Shown here in pieces: positions 54,503 through 63,519 of a stretch of DNA of 64,000 bases. Position 1 is the first letter of the stretch, and every line of letters begins with the position of its first letter. Made by a program: the position numbers and the translations under genes. This DNA is from Rhodospirillales bacterium 24-66-33 (GTDB taxonomy: Bacteria; Pseudomonadota; Alphaproteobacteria; Reyranellales; Reyranellaceae). The notes under the pieces were generated by a model. That model did no database searches and had not been told where the DNA came from. It worked only from the letters and a program-made list of their open reading frames with translations. The stretch is from the NCBI GenBank assembly GCA_002281855.1, contig NCHQ01000032.1, positions 1 through 64,000 on the forward strand. Direction: 5' to 3'.

Positions 54503-54565
54503 CCACTGGTGGGCACGCGAGCGTCGAGTTCGCCGCGGTCGCGGGCCGGACGACGGAACCAGTGG
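54503..54565. repeat. Inverted repeat after the possible oxygenase gene
   Basis: CCACTGGT (54503-54510) and ACCAGTGG (54558-54565) are perfect reverse complements with a 47-base centre ending in GGACGACGGA, which resembles one arm of the CCGTCGTC palindromes. It starts just after the stop codon (54500) and may be a transcript end. Confidence 0.55.
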
Positions 54566-54633
54566 GACGGGGAGACGTTGACACGCTTACGCGCAAGTGC
54601 CGCGCCGTCTCTACGCCAATCTGGAGTTCACCC

Positions 54634-55134
54634 ATGCGAAGCGCCCTCTCGCTCGTCGTCCTCTTCTCTATCGCATTGAGTGGTCCCGCTTTGGCGCAAG
54701 GCCAGGGCCAGGGCCAGGGGCAGGGGCAAGGCAAAGGCCAAAGCCAGAAGGAGGGCCAAGGCCAGAACCAGGGACAGGGTGGCGGGAAGGGCAACGCGCA
54801 GGCAGGCCCGCCACAGGGAAATGTCGTCGTGACCGATCGCGATCGAAGCGCCGTGCACACCTACTACCGAAACGAGTTCGCGACGGGCAATTGCCCGCCG
54901 GGCCTCGCGAAGAAGAACAACGGCTGCCTGCCCCCCGGGCAAGCGAAGAAGCTGTGGAACGTCGGCCAGCCGCTGCCGCCCTCGCTGGTCTTCTATCCGC
55001 TGCCTGCCGGACTGCTGTCGACGCTCACGCCGCCGCCGCCCGGATATCAGTATGTGCGGGTCGATGACGACGTGCTGCTGATGATCACGGCGACGAGGAT
55101 CATCACAAGCCTCGTTACGAACCTCGGCGGCTGA
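54634..55134 (+). CDS. Secreted Gln/Gly-rich protein with conserved C-terminal domain
   Basis: The 166-residue protein has a signal peptide (residues 1-22, ending ALAQG). Then comes a Gln-Gly-Lys repeat (about residues 22-60, GQGQGQGKGQ pattern) that is likely disordered. The C-terminal part has CPPGLAKKNNGCLPPGQAKKLW and PPPPGYQYVRVDDDVLLMITATRIITSLV, which resembles RcnB/CigR-like periplasmic proteins. The two cysteines (NCPPG and GCLPP) could form a disulphide. GGAG lies at a proper distance from the ATG; upstream in-frame codons are not convincing. Role unknown. Confidence 0.72.
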   Translation: MRSALSLVVLFSIALSGPALAQGQGQGQGQGQGKGQSQKEGQGQNQGQGGGKGNAQAGPPQGNVVVTDRDRSAVHTYYRNEFATGNCPPGLAKKNNGCLPPGQAKKLWNVGQPLPPSLVFYPLPAGLLSTLTPPPPGYQYVRVDDDVLLMITATRIITSLVTNLGG

Positions 55135-55207
55135 AGCCTGCGTCTTCGGGGCATTCGCCGCCAGTGGCGACGTATGGTCGTTGACAGTTCATGCTAGAAG
55201 CCACGGC

Positions 55208-57166
55208 ATGAAGCCGCGCGACCCCGGGAACCTACCGTTACCCACCGAACGGACCGACGACGGCTCGTTCCGGCTGCTGGTCGAGGGCGTGCTGGACTAC
55301 GCGATCTACCTGCTCGATCCGGCGGGCAACGTCGTGACCTGGAACAGCGGCGCCGAGCGCTTCAAGGGCTATGCCGCCGAGGAGATCATCGGCAGCCATT
55401 TCTCGCGCTTCTACGGCGAGGAGGATCGCCGCGACGGCCTGCCGGCCCGCGCCCTCGACATCGCGCTGCGCGAAGGCAGCTTCGAGAACGAAGGCTGGCG
55501 TGTGCGCAAGGACGGCACGCGCTTCTGGGCGCATGTGGTCATGGACCCGATCCGCGGTCCCGACGGCACGCTGCTGGGCTTCGCCAAAGTCACGCGCGAC
55601 CTCACCAAGCGGCGGGCGGCCGAGGAGCAGTTGCGCCGCAGCCAGGAGGAATTCCGCCTGCTGGTGCAGAGCGTCACCGACTACGGCATCTACATGCTCG
55701 ATCCCGAGGGCAATGTCGCGACGTGGAATGCCGGCGCCCAGCGCATCAAGGGCTATACCGAGGAAGAGATCGTCGGCCAGCACTTCTCGCGCTTCTACAC
55801 CGAGGAGGACCGCGCCGCCGGCGCCCCGCAACGCGCGCTGGCCACCGCGCTGCACGAGGGCCGCTTCGAGAACGAGGCGTGGCGGGTGCGCAAGGACGGC
55901 ACGCGCTTCTGGGCCAGCATCGTCATCGATCCGGTGCGCGAGCCCGACGGCACGCTGCGCGGCTTTGCCAAGGTGACGCGCGACATCACTGAGCGGCGCG
56001 AGGCGCTGCTCGAGCTCGAGCGGGCGCGCGAGGCGCTGTTCCAGTCGCAGAAGATGGAGGCGATCGGCCAGCTCACCGGCGGCGTCGCCCACGACTTCAA
56101 CAACCTGCTGACCGCCGTGATCGGCAGTCTCGAACTGGTGCGCAAGCGGCTGCCGCCGGACGAGAAGAACCTGCTGCTGATCGACAATGCCATGCAGGCG
56201 GCGCGTCGCGGCGCCGCCCTGACGCAGCGCATGCTGGCCTTTGCGCGACGCCACGAACTCGATCCCGAACTGGCCTCGGTCGCTGCGCTGGTGTCCGGCA
56301 TGACGACGCTGTTCGACCATACGCTCGGCCCCTCGATGGTGCTCGACGTCGACTGCCCGGCGTCGCTCGCCCCGGTGCGAGTCGATGTCAACCAGCTCGA
56401 AATGGCGCTGCTCAACCTCGTGGTGAACGCGCGCGATGCCATGCCGCGCGGCGGCACCATCGCCATCACCGCCCGCGAACTCGCGGCAGGTCCGGCCTCG
56501 TCCTTTCCGCTGCCGGCCGGCCGCTACGTGCGCCTCTCGGTCCGCGACCACGGCCACGGCATGGACGCGACCACGCTGGCGCGCGCGACCGAACCGTTCT
56601 TCACCACCAAGGGCGTCGGCAAGGGCACCGGCCTCGGCCTCTCGATGGTGCACGGTCTCGCCGAACAGCTGGGCGGCCGCCTGCAGCTCGAGAGCGCGCC
56701 GGGCGCCGGCACGACCGCGTCGCTGTGGATCCCGGTGGCCGGCGGCGACGATGTTCCGTCGCAGCAGCGGGGCGAGCCTGCGCCCGCACCCGGCGCGGCG
56801 CCGCTCCACATCCTCGCGGTCGACGACGATGCGCTGATCCTCGTGAACACGGCGGCGATGCTGGAAGATCTCGGCCACGAGGTCACGACCGCCTATTCCG
56901 GCCGTGAGGCGCTGGCGGCGCTCGCCCGGCTGGAGCGGGTCGATCTCGTCGTCACCGATCAGGCGATGCCCGGCATGACCGGCACCGAACTGGCCGCCGA
57001 GCTCAGGCGCGAGCACCCCGGCCTGCCGGTCCTGCTGGCCACCGGCTATGCCGGGCTGGCCGAGGGCGGGATGTCCGACCTCCCGCGCCTCAACAAGCCC
57101 TTCCTGCAGGCCCATCTCGACCGGGCCATCGCAGAGGTGATGCGGGGGCGAAGCCGGTCGTCCTGA
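55208..57166 (+). CDS. Hybrid sensor histidine kinase (PAS-PAS-HisKA-HATPase-receiver)
   Basis: The 652-residue soluble protein has two PAS domains (about residues 20-135 and 145-270) that are close copies of each other: both contain WNxGAxRxKGYxxEEIxGxHFSRFYxEEDR. After them come the HisKA box (QKMEAIGQLTGGVAHDFNNLLTAVIG, His acceptor), a complete HATPase (LLNLVVNARDAMP, DHGHGM, EPFFTTKGVGKGTGLGLSMV) and a C-terminal receiver (LAVDDDALILVNTAAML, VVTDQAMPGMTG, NKPFLQ). No membrane segment is visible, so it senses an intracellular signal such as redox or light. The first in-frame ATG of the PAS region is used. Its stop codon lies inside an inverted repeat that ends the gene. Confidence 0.9.
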   Translation: MKPRDPGNLPLPTERTDDGSFRLLVEGVLDYAIYLLDPAGNVVTWNSGAERFKGYAAEEIIGSHFSRFYGEEDRRDGLPARALDIALREGSFENEGWRVRKDGTRFWAHVVMDPIRGPDGTLLGFAKVTRDLTKRRAAEEQLRRSQEEFRLLVQSVTDYGIYMLDPEGNVATWNAGAQRIKGYTEEEIVGQHFSRFYTEEDRAAGAPQRALATALHEGRFENEAWRVRKDGTRFWASIVIDPVREPDGTLRGFAKVTRDITERREALLELERAREALFQSQKMEAIGQLTGGVAHDFNNLLTAVIGSLELVRKRLPPDEKNLLLIDNAMQAARRGAALTQRMLAFARRHELDPELASVAALVSGMTTLFDHTLGPSMVLDVDCPASLAPVRVDVNQLEMALLNLVVNARDAMPRGGTIAITARELAAGPASSFPLPAGRYVRLSVRDHGHGMDATTLARATEPFFTTKGVGKGTGLGLSMVHGLAEQLGGRLQLESAPGAGTTASLWIPVAGGDDVPSQQRGEPAPAPGAAPLHILAVDDDALILVNTAAMLEDLGHEVTTAYSGREALAALARLERVDLVVTDQAMPGMTGTELAAELRREHPGLPVLLATGYAGLAEGGMSDLPRLNKPFLQAHLDRAIAEVMRGRSRSS

Positions 57167-57242
57167 GCGCCGCGAAGGACCTGACGGAACGACCGAAGGA
57201 CTGCGTTGCGGGCGTGTGATCCTTCGCGGCGCTCAGGACGAC
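57157..57242. terminator. Perfect 23-base inverted repeat ending two convergent genes
   Basis: The left arm (57157-57179) contains the kinase stop codon and the right arm (57220-57242) ends just before the plsY stop codon at 57249. The arms, GTCGTCCTGAGCGCCGCGAA and onward, match without mismatch over 23 bases; the loop is 40 bases. It should work as a transcript end in both directions, although no T tract follows. Confidence 0.65.
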
Positions 57243-57248
57243 AGGGGG

Positions 57249-57884
57249 TCAGGGGCTGCTGCGGCCCACCTTCGGCTCGGTGCCGGCGAGCAGGCGCGCG
57301 ATGTTGGCGCGATGGAGCGCGATGACGTAGAGGCCGCCGGCGATGACCAGCAGGCGATAGGCCAGCGGCTCGGGCAGGACGCAGACGAAGAGCGCGGCCG
57401 TCACCGCGGCCAGCATCGAAGCGAGCGACACGATCCGCGCCAGCGCCAGCACGGCGAGGAAGACGGCCGCGCTGCCCACGCCAACCGGCCAGGATAGCGC
57501 GAGCAATACGCCGAGGCCGGTCGCCGCCGACTTGCCGCCGGTGAAGCCCAGCCAGATCGAGCGGCTGTGCCCCAGCAGCACGGCGAGGCCGCACAGGCAG
57601 ACCGCCCAGGGCAGCCACGCCGCCGGCGCCTGGAGCCCGGGAGAGAGCCAGCGTGCGAGAAGAATGGCCGCTGCGCCCTTCAACACATCCACCAGGAGCA
57701 CGACCACCGCCGGTCCCTTGCCGAGCGTACGCAACACGTTGGTCGCGCCGGTCGATCGCGAACCGTGTTCGCGAATGTCGATGCCACGGAGCAGCCGGCC
57801 GGCGAGATAGCCCGTCGGAATCGAGCCCAGGAGATAGGCGGCGGCGATGCCGGCAACACACGCGACCCAGAAAAGCATGGTCAT
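57249..57884 (-). CDS. plsY: Glycerol-3-phosphate acyltransferase PlsY
   Basis: The 211-residue inner-membrane enzyme moves an acyl group from acyl phosphate to glycerol-3-phosphate, the first step of phospholipid synthesis. Its signature motifs are present: YLLGSIPTGYLAGRLLRGIDIREHGSRSTGATNVLRTLGK (motif 1), LLGHSRSIWLGFTGGKSAATGLGV (motif 2) and the late VIALHRANIARLLAGTEPKVG (motif 3). Five hydrophobic segments fit the PlsY topology. I start at MTMLFWV; the upstream in-frame part is shadow. It should be essential unless PlsB is present elsewhere. Confidence 0.93.
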   Translation of the reverse strand: MTMLFWVACVAGIAAAYLLGSIPTGYLAGRLLRGIDIREHGSRSTGATNVLRTLGKGPAVVVLLVDVLKGAAAILLARWLSPGLQAPAAWLPWAVCLCGLAVLLGHSRSIWLGFTGGKSAATGLGVLLALSWPVGVGSAAVFLAVLALARIVSLASMLAAVTAALFVCVLPEPLAYRLLVIAGGLYVIALHRANIARLLAGTEPKVGRSSP

Positions 57885-58144
57885 GCCGCCCTGGCGCTGT
57901 TCCAACCAACTGAGTTTGCCGCGAGACGCGTACCGCGCTCCGACAACTCGTGCGGCAATGCGATGGTCGCTGCGAGATCGCCGTAGCACCCGCCGAACAC
58001 GAGCACGGGGCCGTCGAGAGAGAGAGGAGAGGGGCGGGACTGACCCATGGGAACTCCGGAAACCAGCCAGTCCTACTTGCCCAAAACCGCCAGCCGGCGA
58101 AACAACGAAGATGTTTGCGCTTCGGCCGGGCATGACTTAATGAT
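57885..58144. other. Intergenic region between plsY and the sigma factor gene
   Basis: I see no gene here. It should hold the divergent promoters of plsY and of the iron-linked sigma factor gene, whose Fur-like box follows at 58145. Confidence 0.5.
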
Positions 58145-58161
58145 TTGCGAACCATTCGCAA
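58145..58161. promoter_or_regulatory. Fur-like box upstream of the ECF sigma gene
   Basis: TTGCGAACCATTCGCAA is a perfect 7-base palindrome with a three-base centre. It resembles Fur-type sites in proteobacteria (GCGAANNATTCGC-like). It lies 15 bases before the sigma start. The downstream gene set is iron-uptake related, so iron-dependent repression by Fur is a fair inference. Confidence 0.6.
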
Positions 58162-58176
58162 CTGGGAATTTCCGAG

Positions 58177-58698
58177 GTGAGCAGCACTAACGAGAGAGCG
58201 GAAATATTCATCCAGCATCGGGCGGCGCTGGTGAATTTCGCCCTGCCCATCGTCGGTGATCGCGCTCGGGCAGAGGACGTCGTGCAAGAGGCGTTCCTGC
58301 GCTTCGCGCCGTCCAATGGCGCGGCGGCGCATCCGATCAAGGAACCGCTGTTCTATCTCTACCGAATCGTCCGCAATCTCGCCTACGACGTCACACGCAA
58401 GCGGGCGACCGAGACCAGGTACAGCCAGGATTATTCCAGGTCGGCCTTCTGGATCGTGCCGCAGGAGCCGCGCACGCCGGAAGACGACCTGTTCCTGCGC
58501 GAGGATATCGAGCGGATCGACGCTATCCTCGAAACGGTGCCGGCACGGGCGCGCGAAGCCGTGAAGATGCACCGGATCGCGGGCTACACGCTGGAAGAGG
58601 TCGCCGAGCAACTCGACGTCTCGGTCAACACGGCCCATCGGCTGGTGCGCGAGGCGCTGGTCGAGATCGCCGTCGCGCTGGCATCGACCGACGCCTGA
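58177..58698 (+). CDS. FecI-type ECF sigma factor
   Basis: The 173-residue protein is an extracytoplasmic-function sigma factor of the iron-uptake type. Region 2 is visible (FIQHRAALVNFALPIVGDRARAEDVVQEAFLRF and the LYRIVRNLAYDVTRKRATE stretch), then region 4 (ILETVPARAREAVKMHRIAGYTLEEVAEQLDVSVNTAHRLVREALVEIA). It starts at a GTG (58177) after a GAGG-like site. A Fur-like box lies upstream. Its partner anti-sigma is the FecR-like gene 94 bases downstream, and its likely target is the TonB receptor gene after that. Low iron should relieve Fur, and a receptor signal should activate the sigma factor. Confidence 0.9.
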   Translation: MSSTNERAEIFIQHRAALVNFALPIVGDRARAEDVVQEAFLRFAPSNGAAAHPIKEPLFYLYRIVRNLAYDVTRKRATETRYSQDYSRSAFWIVPQEPRTPEDDLFLREDIERIDAILETVPARAREAVKMHRIAGYTLEEVAEQLDVSVNTAHRLVREALVEIAVALASTDA

Positions 58699-58792
58699 TT
58701 CCGGCTGAAGCACAAGCATCGAAAAAATTCGCGGGCTGATCGTCTATGGTCAGGGATGGTTCGGCCTTTCGGCTGGTTTGGATGATCGGACA

Positions 58793-59806
58793 ATGACGGC
58801 AAGCAGGCCGGACAGAGAGCTTCTTCGGCAGGCCATGGACTGGATGATGCGCCTGTCGGCCGCGCCGGCCGACCGCACGCTCCACGACGCGGCCGAAGCC
58901 TGGCGCGCCCGCGACCCCGCGCATGCGGTGGCCTGGCAGCAGGCCGAGCGGGCCTGGCGCGCGGTGGCTTTCGCGACGCCGGCGGAAACCCATGTGGATC
59001 GGGCGACGGCGGATGAGGCTGCCGTGTCGAAAGTCTCGTCGCTGACGCGCACGCCCCGGACCCGCACCTCACGTTGGATGACGGTTGCCGTCTCGCTGCT
59101 CGCCGTGCTGGCGCTGTCCTTCTCCGCGCCGTCGCTGATCGGGAATTTCGGTGCCGATCATGCGACCGGGACGGCCGAGCATCGCAGCGTCGGCCTGCAG
59201 GACGGGTCGACCGTCGAGCTGGGCGCGGCCAGCGCGATTGACGTGGACTTCAGCAGCACCACCCGGGCCGTCAGGCTCCTCAGGGGCGAAGCGTTCTTTT
59301 CGGTGAAGCCGGGCGACGCGCGCGCCTTTACGGTGCATGCGGGCGAGGTGTCGGTCGTCGTGACGGGCACGGCCTTCAATGTCCGAATCGACGAGGGAGC
59401 GGTGGCGGTGCTCGTCGAGCATGGCTCGGTCGAGGTCACGATGCCGGGGCGCGTGCCGGGCACGGAGGCAAAGACACCGATCCTGCAGAACTTGAAAGCC
59501 GGCGATCAGCTGGTCTCACGGCCCGATGGCTCGATCGAGCAGAGCCGCGTCCCTGTGGTCGAAGCGGGATCGTGGCGCCGGCACAGGCTGTTCGTGGAAG
59601 GCGCCACCGTCGGCGAAGTGATCAACGATCTGCGCCGCTACGACCGCGGCTGGATCGTCGTGACCGACGAGGCCCTTCTGCGCCGTCGCGTGACCGGCCT
59701 CTACGATCTGCGTGACCCGACCGAGGCGCTGCGTGTGCTGGTTGGCCCGTTCCGCGCGCAGGTTCGCCCGGTCCCGCCGCTCCTCACCCTCGTGTCGGGA
59801 CCCTGA
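58793..59806 (+). CDS. FecR-type anti-sigma/regulator
   Basis: The 337-residue protein has a cytoplasmic part (residues 1-90; the DUF4880-like WMMRLSAAPADRTLHDAAEAWRARDPAHAVAWQQAERAWRAV block binds the sigma factor), one membrane helix (about 95-115) and a periplasmic FecR domain (SVGLQDGSTVELGAASAIDVDFSSTTRAVRLLRGEAFFSVKPG, VVVTGTAFNVRIDEGAVAVLVEHGSVEVT). The C-terminal part (about 260-335) likely contacts the STN domain of the receptor. I use the ATG of MTASRPDREL; a TTG five codons earlier is an alternative. It lies between the sigma and receptor genes. Confidence 0.9.
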   Translation: MTASRPDRELLRQAMDWMMRLSAAPADRTLHDAAEAWRARDPAHAVAWQQAERAWRAVAFATPAETHVDRATADEAAVSKVSSLTRTPRTRTSRWMTVAVSLLAVLALSFSAPSLIGNFGADHATGTAEHRSVGLQDGSTVELGAASAIDVDFSSTTRAVRLLRGEAFFSVKPGDARAFTVHAGEVSVVVTGTAFNVRIDEGAVAVLVEHGSVEVTMPGRVPGTEAKTPILQNLKAGDQLVSRPDGSIEQSRVPVVEAGSWRRHRLFVEGATVGEVINDLRRYDRGWIVVTDEALLRRRVTGLYDLRDPTEALRVLVGPFRAQVRPVPPLLTLVSGP

Positions 59807-59907
59807 TCGCTCTTCCGGCGCCGTCGAAAAAAAAACGCAGCTCCACGTCTCTGATGTGACACGCAGCCATCGCCAGCCGTGTCCCACGAGTTTGCTTTGG
59901 GGGCGAT

Positions 59908-62367
59908 ATGCGTAAGAGCGTGGCGGTGATGTCGACGGTCGTGGCTTTGGCGGCCTCGTCGACCGCGTGGGCACAGGGGCGGCAGGGCGAGCCCACCGGG
60001 CCGGATCTGGCGCAGGCCTCGGGCCAGCAGCGGACCTTCGACATTCCCGTCCAGCCGCTGTCTTCGGCGCTCAATGCCTTCGGCACGCAGGCGGGGATTC
60101 AGGTCTCGGTCGAGGCCTCCGTCGCGCGAGGGCTCCAGTCGCAGGCGGTCGCCGGCACGATGACCATCGACGCCGCGCTGCGCCAGTTGCTCGGGGGCAC
60201 CGGCATCGTCGCGCGCTTCACGCCCAACGGCGGCGTCATGCTCAGCCGCGCGGCGGATGCGAGTGGCGCTCTGCAGCTCGATCCGGTGCAGGTCCAGGGA
60301 GCGCTGGTTCCGCCACAGGCGATGATCGACAACCTGCCACCGCCTTATGCCGGCGGACAGGTCGCGACGGGCGCCCAGGTGGGCCTGCTGGGCGAACGCG
60401 CGGTCATGGATACGCCGTTCAACCAGACCAGCTACACGGCGAAGAAAGCCAAGGATCAGCAGGCCAAGAGCGTTCAGGAGGTCCTGGCCGACGATCCCTC
60501 GGTCCGGGCCATGCGTCCGGCGACCAGCCCGGGTGCCGATGGCGCCAACATCCGCGGCTTTCCCGTCAACTCGAGCTCGTGGGCCTTCGGCGGTCTGTTC
60601 AACATCATGCCGACTTTGTCGCCCATGGCGGAACTCGCCGAGCGCGTCGATATCCTCAAGGGCCCGAGCGCCATGCTGAGCGGCATGGCCCCATTGGGCG
60701 CGATCGGCGGCACGGTGAACGTCCAGCCAAAGCGGGCATCCAATGAGCCGCTTACCCAGGGGACGGCGAATTACATCTCGTCCGGCCAGTTCGGCGCACA
60801 CGCCGATATCGGCCGGCGGTTCGGTCCGGACAAGGAATTCGGCGTTCGCTTCAACGGCGTCTTCAGGTCAGGGAGCACGGAGCTTCAATACAACACCGAT
60901 CAGCGAGCGCTGGCGGCGCTCGGCCTCGACTATCGTGGCGACGGTTTCCGGCTGTCAGCCGATCTCGGTTACCAGTCGCAGTACATCACGGGCATCTCGC
61001 CCTATCTGTCGCTTGCCGCGGGCGTGCAGTTGCCATGGGCGCCAAACGCCCGCAGCAATCCCACCGCACAGCCCTGGGGCTTCCAGACCCGCACGGACGT
61101 CTTCACGATGGTGAAGGCGGAGGTCGATCTGTCGCCGAACGTGACGGCCTTCGCGTCGTTCGGCGCGCACGACAATCGGATGGGGGGCGTCTATTCGCCG
61201 TTCACGACCATCACGAACTTCAATGGAACGGCATCGGTCCAGGCACCCTTCAATATCAGCTCGTGGACGAGCTACCTGACGGCGGAAGGTGGCGTGCGCA
61301 CCAACTTCGACACGGGCATCATCGGCCATGAAGCGGCGGTGATCGGGACGATCTATTCCCAAACCGACGGTTCCGCCACGGCCACCGGCTCGCAGCCCGC
61401 CTTCGCGACCAACATCTACAATCCGGCAGTCGTCGGCATTCCGAATATCGCGACGCCGAACTCGACCAAGACGTCGTTCTCGGGCCTGAACAGCCTGGCG
61501 ATCGCCGATACTCTGTCGGCGGCGAACAAGCGCGTGCAGCTCACGGTCGGCGCCCGGCTGCAGCAGGTGGTGGGCGTCAATTACAACGCCGTCAGCGGCG
61601 CCACGACCTCGTCCTACAACGAGACCGCGCTCAGCCCCTCGGTGGCACTCGTGATAAAGCCGTTCTGGGACAACGTCTCCTTCTACGCCAACTGGATCCA
61701 GGGACTACAGCAGGGCTCGATCGTGCAGGCGCCCTTCGCCAATGCGGGCACGATCTTCCCGCCCTACAAGTCCACGCAGTACGAGGCCGGCGTGAAGATC
61801 GACTGGGGGACGCTGACCACGACGGCCAGCGTCTTTCAGATCGCCCAGCCCAGCATCCTCACCAACACCGCCGCCAATACGCAGTTCCTGGGCGGGGAAC
61901 AGGTGAACCAGGGCCTCGAGCTGAACGTGTTCGGCGAAGTCTCTCCCGGCTTTCGCGTCCTCGGTGGCGCCATGTTCATCAATCCGGTCCTGGCCAAGAC
62001 GCAGGGCGGAGCAAGGGATGGCTGGATCGCGCCCTTCACGCCGCAGGTGACCCTCAATCTCGGTGGTGAGGTCGACGTGGATTTCGTGCCCGGCCTGACC
62101 TTGACCGGTCGTGCAGTCTACACCGGCGCACAGTATATCGACGCGACGGCCTTTCCGCGACGCACGATGCCGGAATGGACGCGCTTCGACCTGGGCGCAC
62201 GCTATGCCTTCGACAATCCGGGCGCGCCCGGCAAGCTGCTGGTGGGGCGTCTGAACGTCGACAATGTTCTCGATGCGAATTACTGGGCCGGCAGCAACAA
62301 CAGCGCGTTCTTCATGTTCCTCGGCGCACCGCGGACGGTCCGCCTGTCGCTCACTGCGGACTTCTGA
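59908..62367 (+). CDS. TonB-dependent siderophore receptor with STN signalling domain
   Basis: The 819-residue outer-membrane receptor has a signal peptide (about 25 residues, ending AWAQG), an STN domain (about residues 36-105, FDIPVQPLSSALNAFGTQAGIQVSVEASVARGL), a plug (about 165-275, containing SVQEVLADDPSVRA, GADGANIRGFPV, AERVDILKGPSAMLSGMAPLGAIGGTVNVQPK) and a 22-strand barrel ending with a C-terminal Phe (LSLTADF). The STN domain links it to the FecR-like protein, so it is both transporter and signal receptor. Ferric siderophore is the likely ligand, inferred from the PKRA and plug motifs. The DNA before it contains a run of nine A (59827-59835). Confidence 0.93.
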   Translation: MRKSVAVMSTVVALAASSTAWAQGRQGEPTGPDLAQASGQQRTFDIPVQPLSSALNAFGTQAGIQVSVEASVARGLQSQAVAGTMTIDAALRQLLGGTGIVARFTPNGGVMLSRAADASGALQLDPVQVQGALVPPQAMIDNLPPPYAGGQVATGAQVGLLGERAVMDTPFNQTSYTAKKAKDQQAKSVQEVLADDPSVRAMRPATSPGADGANIRGFPVNSSSWAFGGLFNIMPTLSPMAELAERVDILKGPSAMLSGMAPLGAIGGTVNVQPKRASNEPLTQGTANYISSGQFGAHADIGRRFGPDKEFGVRFNGVFRSGSTELQYNTDQRALAALGLDYRGDGFRLSADLGYQSQYITGISPYLSLAAGVQLPWAPNARSNPTAQPWGFQTRTDVFTMVKAEVDLSPNVTAFASFGAHDNRMGGVYSPFTTITNFNGTASVQAPFNISSWTSYLTAEGGVRTNFDTGIIGHEAAVIGTIYSQTDGSATATGSQPAFATNIYNPAVVGIPNIATPNSTKTSFSGLNSLAIADTLSAANKRVQLTVGARLQQVVGVNYNAVSGATTSSYNETALSPSVALVIKPFWDNVSFYANWIQGLQQGSIVQAPFANAGTIFPPYKSTQYEAGVKIDWGTLTTTASVFQIAQPSILTNTAANTQFLGGEQVNQGLELNVFGEVSPGFRVLGGAMFINPVLAKTQGGARDGWIAPFTPQVTLNLGGEVDVDFVPGLTLTGRAVYTGAQYIDATAFPRRTMPEWTRFDLGARYAFDNPGAPGKLLVGRLNVDNVLDANYWAGSNNSAFFMFLGAPRTVRLSLTADF

Positions 62368-62527
62368 CGCGACGGCTCGACCGTAGCGGCTTTCGCCTCT
62401 TGAAACGCCGTGCCGAATCCGTTTCGCGCGGCGTCTCGCGCCTTGCCCGAATCACACCTCCTGAACTAGTGTCCCGCCACACGATCGAAGGGGCGCGAAG
62501 GCCCTATGGATCAGGGAGGATTGAAGT

Positions 62528-63517
62528 ATGCGTACACCGACCAGGCGCGGGCTCATCGTTGCGGGTGCGGGCGCCCTTGCGGCGCCGGCTCTTTTCACCA
62601 CCGCGGCGCGGGCACAGGGGACGTTCCCCAACAAGCCGATCCGCATCGTCGTGCCCTATCCCGCGGGCGGGCAGACCGACGGCATCGCGCGCGTCTATGG
62701 CGAGTATCTCGGCCGCAAGCTCGGCACCTCCGTGGTGGTCGAGAACAAGGGCGGCGCCGGCGGCACGATCGGTGTGGCCGAGGTGAAGCGCGCGCCCCCG
62801 GACGGCTACACCATCCTCTGCACCATCTCCTCATCGCTGATCCAGAACCGGGTCACGGTGAAGGACCTGCCGTACGATCCGGAGAAGGACTTCACCTATC
62901 TCGCGATGACGACCAGCCTCGGCGGTCCCGTCGTCGCGGCCGAGAAGACCGGCGCGACCAACCTCAAGCAGTTCGTCGACTACGCGAAGAAAGTCGACAA
63001 GCTGAATTTCGGCGCCTACGGGCCGGGCTCTACGCCGCAGATGCTGATCGAGACGATGGCCAAGCAGTATGGGTTCAAGGTCGAGGTCGTGCAGTATCGC
63101 GGCGAGGCGGCGATGTTCGCCGATGTGGCGTCCCAGCAGCTCGACGGCGCGGCGGGCAGCCCCGCGGGGGCGTCGCCGGTGATCGCCTCCGGCAAGGGGC
63201 GGGCGATCGCCATGATGGGCGACCGTCTGGCCGCCTATCCCGGCGTCGAGACGATGGTCGAGCAGGGCGCGGTCGGCGGCTTCTACGAGACGCGCGCCTT
63301 CGCCGTCTTCGCCGTCCCGGCGGCGACGCCGAAGGACATCGCCAAGAAGCTCTCCGACACGCTGTTCGAAGCCGGCAGCGACGAGAAGGTGAAGGCGCTG
63401 ATGGAGAAGTACCTGATCGTCGGCCCCCTCAATTTCGAGGCGACCAACAAGGTCTTCAAGCGCGACAGCGACATCATGCTCAAGGTGATGAAGGAGATCG
63501 GGATCAAGGCGGAGTGA
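62528..63517 (+). CDS. TTT (Bug) family tripartite transporter substrate-binding protein
   Basis: The 329-residue periplasmic protein has a twin-arginine-like signal (TRRGLIVAGAGALAAPALF) and the Bug-family pattern: YPAGGQTDGIARVYGEYLGRKLG, VENKGGAGGTIGVAEVKRAPPDGYT, then domain 2 with LNFGAYGPGSTPQMLIETMA and GKGRAIAMMGDRLAAYPGV. Members bind carboxylates such as tricarboxylates, nicotinate or aromatic acids. The membrane subunits are not next to it, as is common for this expanded family. A GGAGG ribosome site precedes the ATG. Two strong hairpins follow the stop codon. Confidence 0.92.
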   Translation: MRTPTRRGLIVAGAGALAAPALFTTAARAQGTFPNKPIRIVVPYPAGGQTDGIARVYGEYLGRKLGTSVVVENKGGAGGTIGVAEVKRAPPDGYTILCTISSSLIQNRVTVKDLPYDPEKDFTYLAMTTSLGGPVVAAEKTGATNLKQFVDYAKKVDKLNFGAYGPGSTPQMLIETMAKQYGFKVEVVQYRGEAAMFADVASQQLDGAAGSPAGASPVIASGKGRAIAMMGDRLAAYPGVETMVEQGAVGGFYETRAFAVFAVPAATPKDIAKKLSDTLFEAGSDEKVKALMEKYLIVGPLNFEATNKVFKRDSDIMLKVMKEIGIKAE

Positions 63518-63519
63518 TC

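Noticed and set aside
55181..55186. TTGACA as a -35 box before the hybrid kinase
   Set aside because: No -10 box lies at 16-18 bases downstream, and the site is only 22 bases before the start codon.
59827..59835. Run of nine A before the TonB receptor gene as a terminator
   Set aside because: No hairpin is correctly placed for either strand. It could be a slippage-prone spacer but nothing supports a function.
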